Assembly (NCBI GenBank): GCA_039587535.1 | Contig: JBDHIF010000078.1 | Coordinates: 1 to 5,050, forward strand | Direction: 5' to 3' | Length of the DNA: 5,050 nt | Source of the DNA: JAWLHJ01 sp039587535 | Lineage (GTDB): Bacteria; Gemmatimonadota; Gemmatimonadetes; Longimicrobiales; Gaopeijiaceae | Notes under the pieces: model-generated | What the model was told of the DNA's origin: nothing | The model's database searches: none | Seen by the model: only the letters and a program-made list of their open reading frames with translations | Shown: positions 1 through 5,050 of the stretch, one piece after another | How the letters are laid out: every line of letters begins with the position of its first letter | How positions within the stretch are numbered: position 1 is the first letter of the stretch | Position numbers and translations under genes: made by a program

Positions 1-384
1 GTGCCCGTCATCAACGCAGAGGCCCTGGTCCTCGCCGGAGCGCTCACCGCTTCGCCCGCCCTGGGGCTCATGGTCACGCTGGTGGTCACGGTGGGTCAGG
101 TGGCCGGCAAGGTCGTCCTCTACCGAGGTGGCAGGGGAATCGGGGATTCCAGGGCCACCGACAGCTCGGAGCGCGCGATCAGGCTCGCCAGGCAGCTACG
201 GTCTCGCCAGGGACTCCTGCACGTGGTGTTCTTCGCCAGCGCGTCGGTTGGCCTCCCCCCGCTCTACCTCATGGCCGTCGTGGCGGGCATGGCCCGCCTG
301 CCCCTGGGGACCTTCGTGGTCCTCTGCTTCGCTGGCCGGTTTATCCGGTTCCAGTCACTCGCCCTCATTCCCGTGCTGTTCTGA
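1..384 (+). CDS. VTT-domain (DedA/YqaA-like) membrane protein, 5'-truncated by window edge
   Basis: This is an integral inner-membrane protein of the SNARE-associated/VTT group. Some characterised members of the wider DedA superfamily are linked to lipid-carrier transport and membrane homeostasis; the role of this one is unknown. The visible 127 residues start with PVINAEALVLAGAL, which resembles the first re-entrant/hydrophobic segment of YqaA-like proteins. Hydrophobic stretches lie near residues 7-41, 73-93 and 95-126. The glycine-rich GQVAGKVVLYRGGRG (32-46) and the late FAGRFIRF (110-117) match the usual VTT pattern of a Gly/Tyr/Gly-Arg motif and a C-terminal GRxxR. The segment between 47 and 72 is a charged cytoplasmic-type loop. 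The frame is open from base 1, which happens to read GTG. Family members normally have a further N-terminal stretch, so the true start is probably upstream. The stop lies 21 bases before the GMC gene, so the two are probably co-transcribed. The family call is fairly sure; the function is not. Confidence 0.72.
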   Translation: MPVINAEALVLAGALTASPALGLMVTLVVTVGQVAGKVVLYRGGRGIGDSRATDSSERAIRLARQLRSRQGLLHVVFFASASVGLPPLYLMAVVAGMARLPLGTFVVLCFAGRFIRFQSLALIPVLF

Positions 385-405
385 GTCGCACAAGGAGAAA
401 CCTCC

Positions 406-2043
406 ATGAGAAACCGTCTTCACTACCGCGCCAGCGATCGCACCCGTTACGACGTGGTCATTGTCGGGAGCGGTGTCGGCGGCTCGATGGCAGCATACGC
501 GCTGGTTGCAGCGGGGCTCAAGGTCCTCATGATCGAGCGCGGGGGCACGATTCACAGGGGCCCGTCCAACTGGGCTCCGGATCAGGCCCTCGAGCTGAGC
601 CCCCATTACACCATGGAGAGCCACTATCTGATTCGGGGCGACGACCGCGGCCGCCTGGGGACCTTTCAGTGTGTCGGGGGGCCGTCGGTCTTCTACGGTG
701 GAGTCGCCTATCGCATGCGAGAGCAGGACTTCTGCGACTGCCCCGAGGTGGTGGGGAGCTCAGGCGCCGCGTGGCCCTACCGATACGACGACATAGAGCC
801 GTACTACGGCTGGGCTGAACGGATCCTCAGGGTGGCCGGTCGATCCGTCGATGACGTGCGAGCGCCGCGTCGATCCGACCCCTACCCCAACCGGGCACCG
901 GACGTGCAGGGGCCGGCGCGTCTCATCTGGAACGCCGCGATGACGCTGGGGCTCAGTCCCTCTCACCTGCCGCTGGCCATCGACTTCGGCGGCCCCTTCG
1001 GCAGTGGGAAAGCCTGCTCGATGTGCGGAACATGTGACGGCTATGCGTGCGCTACCAGTGCCAAGATGGAACCCAGCACGGCAGTGCTGCCCCGGTTGAT
1101 CGGACGGGGACTCACGCTTCTCTCGAACACCGTGGTCGTGCGTCTCCTGAGACGGGGTGGCCGCGTCGAGGGTGTGGACTGCCTGGATCGTGAGACCGGG
1201 CACAGGCATGTCTTCCGCGGAGATCGCTACATTCTCGCGGCCGGTGCTCTGGGTTCCCCCCACCTGATCTTGTCCTCCGGTCTGCATACGTCGAGCCCCG
1301 CGAGGGACTGGGTGGGGCGGTGCCTCATGCGACACTGCAACGGGATCGTGTTCGGGCTTTATCCCCGGCCCCTGGAAGGGTCCCGGGACTTTCACAAGCA
1401 GATCGGCATCCTGGATCAATACGGGGGAACCGACGGTGAGCCCAAGCTCGGGTGCATCCAGTCGATCCATCCTCCACCACCCGGCCTGGTTCGCGACCGG
1501 ATTCCCGGGGTTCTGAGTCGCATCGCGGAACCCTTGGCGAACCACTCCACGGGCCTGCTCGCCATCGCCGAGGACGAGCCACAGAAGGCGAATCGCGTGG
1601 AAGCCAGTCGCTCAGCCACCGACCGCTATGGGATCCCGCGGGCTGTCGTAACGCATCGGTACACGGCGCGGGACCGCGCCGCACGCCGCACCCTGATGAG
1701 GACGGCCGCGGCGGTGCTCAGAGAATCGGGCGCGTGGATCAGGCAGCCCGTTCACATCAAAACCTTCTCCCACGCCGTGGGATCACTACGAATGGGCTTG
1801 GACCCTCGGACGTCACCCCTGGACCGCAGCTCGCGCTTCCGCGGCGTGGAGAACCTGTGGGTCACCGACGGCAGCTTCATGCCCCGCTCGGCAGCCGTCA
1901 ATCCCAGTCTGACCATCGCCGCCAACGCTCTTCTGGCGGCCGAACACGTGGCCGGCGCCCGCATCCTGGAGGGGCGGATCGAGGCACCTTCGTGGAACAG
2001 GCCCGAAAAGGCCCTGCACCCAACGGGAGGAGGATCCCGATGA
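406..2043 (+). CDS. GMC-family FAD-dependent oxidoreductase with four-Cys cluster
   Basis: This is a 545-residue flavoenzyme of the glucose-methanol-choline family, which oxidises alcohol or sugar hydroxyls to carbonyls using FAD. The N-terminal Rossmann fold is clear: DVVIVGSGVGG (16-26, GxGxxG at G21/G23/G26) followed by acidic E44 for the adenosine ribose. A second FAD-contacting stretch, DRYILAAGALGSPHLIL, is at 273-289. The C-terminal GMC_oxred_C signature is intact: SHAVGSLRMG (455-464) with probable catalytic H456, then ENLWVTDGSFMP (482-493), then VNPSLTIAANAL (498-509) with N499 as the second catalytic residue. A cysteine group C204-x2-C207-x2-C210-x4-C215 followed by SAK resembles the cysteine-rich insert of long-chain alcohol oxidases and, loosely, the iron-sulfur site of bacterial FAD-dependent glucose/fructose dehydrogenases. 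There is no signal peptide, so it should be cytoplasmic or membrane-associated. ATG 406 is set by AAGGAG at 392-397, 8 bases away. The stop overlaps the next start by ATGA. The substrate and electron acceptor are not evident. Confidence 0.93.
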   Translation: MRNRLHYRASDRTRYDVVIVGSGVGGSMAAYALVAAGLKVLMIERGGTIHRGPSNWAPDQALELSPHYTMESHYLIRGDDRGRLGTFQCVGGPSVFYGGVAYRMREQDFCDCPEVVGSSGAAWPYRYDDIEPYYGWAERILRVAGRSVDDVRAPRRSDPYPNRAPDVQGPARLIWNAAMTLGLSPSHLPLAIDFGGPFGSGKACSMCGTCDGYACATSAKMEPSTAVLPRLIGRGLTLLSNTVVVRLLRRGGRVEGVDCLDRETGHRHVFRGDRYILAAGALGSPHLILSSGLHTSSPARDWVGRCLMRHCNGIVFGLYPRPLEGSRDFHKQIGILDQYGGTDGEPKLGCIQSIHPPPPGLVRDRIPGVLSRIAEPLANHSTGLLAIAEDEPQKANRVEASRSATDRYGIPRAVVTHRYTARDRAARRTLMRTAAAVLRESGAWIRQPVHIKTFSHAVGSLRMGLDPRTSPLDRSSRFRGVENLWVTDGSFMPRSAAVNPSLTIAANALLAAEHVAGARILEGRIEAPSWNRPEKALHPTGGGSR

Positions 2044-3041
2044 ACACGCGCCCCAACGCGGAGAACCGCGTCGTCCTTTTCGTCGGCTGCGGTCAGGCGG
2101 CGACGCTGCACAGCCGCATCATGGCGCGGCGCTTCCCCGAGGTCGATCGCCTCTACCACAGCCGGTCCCACGAACGGGCCAAGCGACTGGTGGCATCGGT
2201 CGGGGGAGAAGCTTTGTCGGGAAGCCTCGACGCCGCGCTCGCCCACGAGCGCGTCGATGCCGTGTTCGTGACCACACCCCCCGCCTCGCACCTCACCGTC
2301 GCCCTGGAGGCCCTCGACGCCGGCAAGCATGTGGTGGTCGAAAAGCCGGCGTTTCTCGATGCCAGGGAGTTCGACCTGGTGGAGGCCGCGGCGCGGCGGT
2401 GCAGCAAGCAGGTGCTCGTGGCCGAGAACTACTTCTACAAGCCGGTAGCCAGGAGACTACGAGCGCTCGTGGCGCAGGGGGTCCTCGGCCAAGTGCGCTT
2501 CATCGAGATCAACGCCGTGAAGCGACAGTCCGCGGAGGGCTGGCGGCTGGACCCAGCGCTGTGCGCCGGCGGGGCCCTGTTCGAAGGAGGAATCCACTGG
2601 GTGAGCCTCATGGCGAATCTGGGCATGGAGATCCAGTCGGCCCATGGGTTCTTCCCCGATGCCCCTCCCGGCTACGAGCGAAGTGCCGTCTTCGTGGCCG
2701 AGTACGCGCAAGGAGCGGTCGGGGTCCTCACCTACTCCTGGGAGATCCCCGGCACGCTGAGGGGGCTTCGACTGTCCCGGATCTGGGGGACCCGGGCCTC
2801 GATCCTCTTCGAGTCCAACGGGCTCTTCGTGCTCCGGAGCGGACGGCGTCCGCGCCTGTACTTCCCTGCCTCCACCGACATCCAGGGCTACCGGGCCATG
2901 CACGACGACTTCATGCGTGCCCTGACCACGGGGCAACCTCCGGCGTTCACGCTCCGGGCCGCGCGACGCGACGTGGAGCTGGTCCGGTCGGCGTACGCCA
3001 CTGCCTCCGTCTCACCTGCCGCCTATGGGAGGGAATCATGA
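2040..3041 (+). CDS. Gfo/Idh/MocA-family NAD(P)-dependent oxidoreductase
   Basis: This is a 333-residue cytoplasmic dehydrogenase/reductase of the family that includes glucose-fructose oxidoreductase and inositol 2-dehydrogenase; members usually act on sugars, inositols or related polyols. The N-terminal Rossmann half begins with VVLFVGCGQAA (11-21). DAVFVTTPPASH (73-84) forms the usual strand and loop, and the diagnostic EKP is at 101-103, with K102 the expected catalytic lysine. The C-terminal half carries GGALFEGGIHW (177-187), where H186 is the expected catalytic histidine; the aspartate common at the position of E182 is replaced by glutamate. The length is normal for the family. The start at 2040 is chosen because GGGAGGAGG at 2025-2033 sits 6 bases upstream and the ATG overlaps the previous stop (ATGA). 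The frame is open further upstream inside the GMC gene, but that part is not family-like. The next gene overlaps in the same ATGA way, so coupled translation with both neighbours is likely. It may act on the product of the GMC enzyme, which is an inference from position. Confidence 0.92.
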   Translation: MNTRPNAENRVVLFVGCGQAATLHSRIMARRFPEVDRLYHSRSHERAKRLVASVGGEALSGSLDAALAHERVDAVFVTTPPASHLTVALEALDAGKHVVVEKPAFLDAREFDLVEAAARRCSKQVLVAENYFYKPVARRLRALVAQGVLGQVRFIEINAVKRQSAEGWRLDPALCAGGALFEGGIHWVSLMANLGMEIQSAHGFFPDAPPGYERSAVFVAEYAQGAVGVLTYSWEIPGTLRGLRLSRIWGTRASILFESNGLFVLRSGRRPRLYFPASTDIQGYRAMHDDFMRALTTGQPPAFTLRAARRDVELVRSAYATASVSPAAYGRES

Positions 3042-3850
3042 TCCACTCGCACAGGAACATCCTGGTCACCATTCCCATGCTGGTGGTCACAGCTGCGGCG
3101 TCGGCACAGGTGTCGCCACAGCAACGTCGCATCGTCCTGGCAGACAACCTCCGGCCCACGGTGAGGGTCGTCACCCAAGCCGAGCGATTCGCGCTCCTCG
3201 AAGAGCGGGCTCTGATGACGCCGGCCGAATACGAAGTCCTCTGGCAGGCCGCCGAGGCCGGAGCGGTCCTCGGCGCGGCCCAGGCGGACAAGGAGACTCG
3301 CATGGCCATCGTCCGGCACGCACGAGGCTACGCCCAGCGGGCCAAGATCCTCGACCCTCAGGGCTTGGAGGGTCGGTACTGGCTGGCCGTGACCTCCGGC
3401 CTGTCGGCGGACGACGAAGGTGGCAAGACCAGGATCCGCTTGGCCGAGGAGGCTTGGACCGAGGCGACGTGGGTGCTCCAGGTGGACTCCCTCCACGCGG
3501 GCGCGCACCACCTGAAGGGAAGGATCCACGCCGCCGTGATGCGCCTCAACCCGATCACCCGTTTCCTGGCCCGCAAGCTACTCGGTGGAGACGTTCTGGG
3601 GCGGGCCTCATGGGAGAGCGCCGAGCATCACCTCCGGACGGCTGCAGAATTGGCTCCGGGAGACGCGGTGAACCACCTCGAGCTGGGAATGGCCTATCGG
3701 GACATGGATCGCCACGCCGAAGCCGTCGAAGCCTTCTACCGGGCGGCAACGACACCCCCCTGGCGGGCAGCGGATCGGAGGCACATCGAGCAAGCCGAGG
3801 CGATGCTCACGCAGATGGGGCAGACCGATCCTCAAGCCCCAGCGCATTGA
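3038..3850 (+). CDS. Exported TPR protein resembling the RMDN (regulator of microtubule dynamics) family
   Basis: This is a 270-residue protein of unknown function. Residues 1-23 form a signal peptide: a short basic start (H5, R6), a hydrophobic core ILVTIPMLVVTAA (8-20) and an ASA|Q cleavage site at 21-24. The mature protein is therefore probably periplasmic. After a spacer (24-90) comes an alpha-helical repeat region: residues 91-123 with LDP and RYWLAVTSG, 134-170 with LQVDSLHAGAHHLKGRIH, then MRLNPITRFLARKLLGG (168-184), and finally two TPR-like helix pairs at 190-260 (SAEHHLRTAAELAPGD, HLELGMAY, AVEAFYRAA). The order of Y-W, HxxG, an R-aromatic-A segment, an S/A-E-A helix and a LELGxxY repeat follows the layout of the RMDN family, whose function in bacteria is not established. 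GGGAGGG at 3027-3033 supports ATG 3038, which overlaps the Gfo/Idh/MocA stop by ATGA. It is the last gene of the operon and is followed by an intrinsic terminator. A generic TPR adaptor is the alternative. Confidence 0.82.
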   Translation: MIHSHRNILVTIPMLVVTAAASAQVSPQQRRIVLADNLRPTVRVVTQAERFALLEERALMTPAEYEVLWQAAEAGAVLGAAQADKETRMAIVRHARGYAQRAKILDPQGLEGRYWLAVTSGLSADDEGGKTRIRLAEEAWTEATWVLQVDSLHAGAHHLKGRIHAAVMRLNPITRFLARKLLGGDVLGRASWESAEHHLRTAAELAPGDAVNHLELGMAYRDMDRHAEAVEAFYRAATTPPWRAADRRHIEQAEAMLTQMGQTDPQAPAH

Positions 3851-3914
3851 CAGCGCACCGAGATACCGCGACCCTTGCTCATGCCCCGAACGGGGGCCAA
3901 AAAGCTGGAATGAT

Positions 3915-3953
3915 GGCGGCGGTCTCGTTCTTGGAGATTGCCGCCTTGTTTTT
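3915..3953 (+). terminator. Rho-independent terminator of the four-gene operon
   Basis: GGCGGCGGTCTC (3915-3926) pairs with GAGATTGCCGCC (3934-3945) to give a 12-bp stem that includes two G·T wobbles. The loop is the 7 bases 3927-3933. The T-rich tail TTGTTTTT (3946-3953) follows immediately. It lies 64 bases after the TPR-gene stop and separates the operon from the cold-shock gene. A weaker GCCCC/GGGGC hairpin without T-tract precedes it at 3883-3897. Confidence 0.85.
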
Positions 3954-3971
3954 GTGACCATGACGGTCACA
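3953..3971. repeat. Perfect 7-bp inverted repeat (19-bp palindromic site) upstream of the cold-shock gene
   Basis: TGTGACC (3953-3959) and GGTCACA (3965-3971) are exact reverse complements around a 5-base spacer, ATGAC. The left arm starts on the last T of the terminator tail. The half-sites contain TGTGA/TCACA as in CRP-type operators, but the gap between them is 9 bases rather than the 6 of the classic CRP site. It could be a dimeric regulator's operator or, if transcribed, a leader hairpin. No clear -35/-10 pair could be placed near it. Confidence 0.4.
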
Positions 3972-3975
3972 CACC

Positions 3976-3992
3976 GCGCGGAGGTTCCGCGC
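3976..3992 (+). promoter_or_regulatory. Hairpin in the cold-shock gene leader
   Basis: GCGCGG (3976-3981) and CCGCGC (3987-3992) form a perfect 6-bp all-GC stem with a 5-base loop, AGGTT. No T-tract follows, so it is not a terminator. It is the middle one of three inverted repeats between the operon terminator and the csp ribosome-binding site. Whether it is transcribed depends on a promoter that was not located. Confidence 0.4.
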
Positions 3993-3999
3993 CAACATA

Positions 4000-4037
4000 G
4001 CAGTCGGTAAGTACGCGTCATCGTGGCTCCGACTTGC
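4000..4037 (+). promoter_or_regulatory. Stem-loop just upstream of the csp ribosome-binding site
   Basis: AGTCGG (4002-4007) pairs with CCGACT (4029-4034). Across a bulged T4035, GC (4000-4001) also pairs with GC (4036-4037). The loop is about 21 bases and holds a short palindromic ACGCGT (4013-4018). The structure ends 6 bases before AAGGAG (4044-4049), a position from which leader folding could influence ribosome access. A regulatory role is inference from the known structured leaders of some csp mRNAs. Confidence 0.35.
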
Positions 4038-4056
4038 ACAACCAAGGAGCGCACAG

Positions 4057-4263
4057 ATGCGTACCAAGGGAACCGTGAAGTGGTTCAACGATCAGAAGGG
4101 ATTCGGGTTCATTACGCCGGAGGACGGAAGCAAGGACTGCTTCGTTCACCACAGCGCGATTCAGGCCGAGGGCTTCAAGAGCCTCGCTGAGGGAGCCCAG
4201 GTGGAGTTCGACATCGTGGAGGGCGCCAAGGGCCCCGCGGCAGAGAACGTCATGGCCGTCTAG
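4057..4263 (+). CDS. CspA-family cold-shock protein
   Basis: This is a 68-residue single cold-shock domain, the standard length of bacterial Csp proteins. It is a cytoplasmic five-stranded OB-fold that binds single-stranded RNA and DNA and melts RNA secondary structure during cold or other growth transitions. The RNP1 motif is KGFGFI (14-19), next to the usual TVKWFND start (6-12, W9). RNP2 is FVHHS (29-33), with His at the position where FVHFS is common. GPAAENV (59-65) closes the domain in the usual way. AAGGAG at 4044-4049 is 7 bases before ATG 4057. The gene is monocistronic in appearance: it has an upstream terminator, a 103-base leader after that terminator, and a GC-rich hairpin after the stop. 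The exact csp paralogue cannot be told, so no symbol is given. Confidence 0.97.
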   Translation: MRTKGTVKWFNDQKGFGFITPEDGSKDCFVHHSAIQAEGFKSLAEGAQVEFDIVEGAKGPAAENVMAV

Positions 4264-4283
4264 GTCCAAGCTGAATCAGAGTG

Positions 4284-4327
4284 ACGCCGCGGGCCGTCCC
4301 GAGTTTCTCGGGGCGGCCCGCTGGCGT
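4284..4327 (+). terminator. Long GC-rich hairpin after csp, terminator-like but without T-tract
   Basis: The 15-base arm 4289-4303 pairs with 4307-4321 across a TTT loop, with a single G·T wobble at T4297. Allowing T4322 to bulge, ACGCC (4284-4288) also pairs with GGCGT (4323-4327), giving about 20 bp. It starts 20 bases after the csp stop. No run of T follows, so it may be a hairpin-only terminator, an mRNA 3'-end stabiliser, or one that works with Rho. Confidence 0.6.
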
Positions 4328-4404
4328 TGGTGGCATCGAACCACCGAATTGGCGACACTCTCGGGCTTCGGTGACCGGTTCTCAGAACTCGAAGGGATAT
4401 CAGC

Positions 4405-4860
4405 ATGCCGCGGTACATCGCCCTCCTGCGCGGGATCAACGTCGGCGGCCATCGAGTCAAGATGGGCCATCTCAGGGAGCTGTTCGAGGCGCTCGGCTTC
4501 GACGACGTCACGACGTTCATCGCGAGCGGCAATGTGATCTTCTCGGCAAAGTCCCAAAACGCCGAAGCTCTTCAGCATGAAATCGAGGGCCATCTCGCTC
4601 GCGAGCTCGGTTACGAGGTCGCGACGTTCATCCGATCGCCTTCCGAGCTGGAAGCCGTTGCCGCCTTCCAGCCACCCCTTTCCGAGGCGGGGGACGGGTC
4701 AGCCTCCTCCCTGTACGTGATCTTCCTGGCAACACCCGCCGAGGAGGATCTTCGCTCCACGTTCGCCGGCCTCGGAACCGAGATGGACGACTTCCACTTC
4801 TCGGGAAGGGAGATCTACTGGCTGATTCAGGGCAAGCTCTCGGAGTCCCCGTTGTTGGGG
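4405..4860 (+). pseudogene. DUF1697 family protein, C-terminus apparently lost
   Basis: Residues 1-152 read as a typical DUF1697 protein (a widespread bacterial family of unknown biochemical role). They show YIALLRGINVGGHRV (4-18), LRELFEALGFDDVTTFIASGNVIF (23-46), EIEGHLARELGYEVATFIRS (59-78), SLYVIFLAT (102-110) and HFSGREIYWLIQGKLSESPL (131-150). Members usually run to about 175-180 residues and end in a conserved Thr/Arg/Asn-rich helix of the TTRNWNTV type. Here the likeness stops at LLG (151-152) and the expected ending is absent. The frame has no stop and continues to the window edge at 5050 as arginine/proline-rich sequence that looks like translated non-coding DNA, passing through the probable start of another gene at 4958. 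ATG 4405 is supported by AAGGG at 4392-4396. The cause may be a deletion of the 3' end, a frameshift, or a sequencing/assembly error. The family call is sure; the broken state is likely but not certain. Confidence 0.7.
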
Positions 4861-4900
4861 GTAACGGCGCGACGCAGACGATGGGCGCGACCCTTTCCGC

Positions 4901-4906
4901 TATCTT
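4901..4906 (+). promoter_or_regulatory. Possible -10 element upstream of the gene starting at 4958
   Basis: TATCTT lies 51 bases before GTG 4958 in a stretch (4861-4957) that does not look coding in any frame. A matching -35 about 17 bases upstream is not recognisable, so this is only a weak candidate promoter. Confidence 0.18.
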
Positions 4907-4957
4907 CCGGGTGCGCCCTTGTCGGCGCCCTGCGGGGACCCCGTCCGGAGACAACTC

Positions 4958-5050
4958 GTGTCCTACTCCTTCACCATCGCCCGTTCCCGCTGCTCCGTGG
5001 TCTCCGACCCTGCTCTCCTCGAGGAGATCCGCGGACATACCGAGAGCGAC
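4958..5050 (+). CDS. Start of an unidentified gene, truncated by window edge
   Basis: From GTG 4958 the frame reads VSYSFTIARSRCSVV and continues with DPALLEEIRGH to the window end, 31 codons. GGAG at 4947-4950 is 7 bases upstream, an ideal ribosome-binding distance. The codons are natural for a high-GC genome, with C/G third positions in most cases, unlike the overlapping DUF1697 frame, which reads Arg/Pro-rich here. The predicted start is a beta-strand-like segment (residues 3-15) followed by a helix (17-25). The fragment is too short to assign a family and no function is proposed. Confidence 0.5.
   Translation, partial: MSYSFTIARSRCSVVSDPALLEEIRGHTESD

Noticed and set aside
760..1545. Long open minus-strand frame opposite the GMC gene.
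   Set aside because: High-GC genes commonly give long antisense frames; the product shows no family motifs and lies wholly over a clear GMC enzyme.
1452..2039. Upstream extension of the Gfo/Idh/MocA frame into the GMC gene.
   Set aside because: The extension is low-complexity Arg/Pro/Gly sequence; the Rossmann start and the Shine-Dalgarno site both point to ATG 2040.
3883..3897. GCCCC/GGGGC hairpin as a separate terminator.
   Set aside because: It has only 5 bp and is followed by an A-run rather than a T-run on the plus strand; the terminator at 3915-3953 is far better.
3025..3957. Alternative 310-codon plus-strand frame over the TPR gene.
   Set aside because: The product is Gly/Arg/Pro-rich with no domain, while the 3038 frame has a signal peptide and TPR-like repeats.
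3953..3971. Classic CRP binding site.
   Set aside because: TGTGA and TCACA are separated by 9 bases, not 6, and no promoter could be placed.
4329..4345. Minus-strand GGTGG-TTCGATG-CCACC resembles a tRNA T-arm (5-bp stem, 7-base TTCGA loop).
   Set aside because: No matching acceptor, anticodon or D-arm could be found on the minus strand up to about 4410, and the loop lacks the usual final pyrimidine. It is most likely a chance hairpin.
4628..5038. Minus-strand frame over the DUF1697 gene end.
   Set aside because: It is Arg/Pro/Ser-rich with no recognisable motif or good ribosome-binding site, and is best explained as an antisense shadow.

Overview
The window is GC-rich bacterial DNA with short gaps, strong Shine-Dalgarno sites and overlapping stop/start codons. 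The mix of genes (VTT-domain membrane protein, GMC oxidoreductase, Gfo/Idh/MocA oxidoreductase, exported TPR protein, CspA-type protein, DUF1697 protein) would fit Gemmatimonadota or a similar high-GC environmental phylum. That placement is an impression from gene style only. No rRNA, tRNA, CRISPR array, insertion sequence or phage gene was found.

Bases 1-3850 hold four tightly packed plus-strand genes that look like one operon. They are the 3' part of a VTT/SNARE-associated (DedA/YqaA-like) membrane protein (1-384), a 545-residue GMC-family FAD oxidoreductase with a four-cysteine cluster (406-2043), a 333-residue Gfo/Idh/MocA NAD(P)-dependent oxidoreductase (2040-3041), and a 270-residue protein with a signal peptide and TPR-like C-terminal region resembling the RMDN (regulator of microtubule dynamics) family (3038-3850). 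Genes 2/3 and 3/4 overlap by ATGA, so translation is probably coupled. A strong intrinsic terminator at 3915-3953 closes the operon. The pairing of a flavin alcohol oxidoreductase with a nicotinamide sugar-type oxidoreductase suggests oxidation of a hydroxyl group and then reduction or further conversion of the product. The substrate cannot be read from the sequence.

Bases 3954-4327 hold a stand-alone cold-shock protein gene (4057-4263). Its leader contains three consecutive inverted repeats, and a long GC-rich hairpin without a T-tract follows it.

Bases 4405-5050 begin with a DUF1697 gene whose family-like sequence stops near 4860. The frame then stays open to the window edge through sequence that looks intergenic and through the probable start of another gene at 4958 (GTG with a GGAG site). 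The DUF1697 gene therefore appears to have lost its normal C-terminus, or there is a sequence error here. The most unusual points are the exported RMDN-like protein inside a redox operon, the cysteine cluster in the GMC enzyme, the structured csp leader and the broken DUF1697 3' end.
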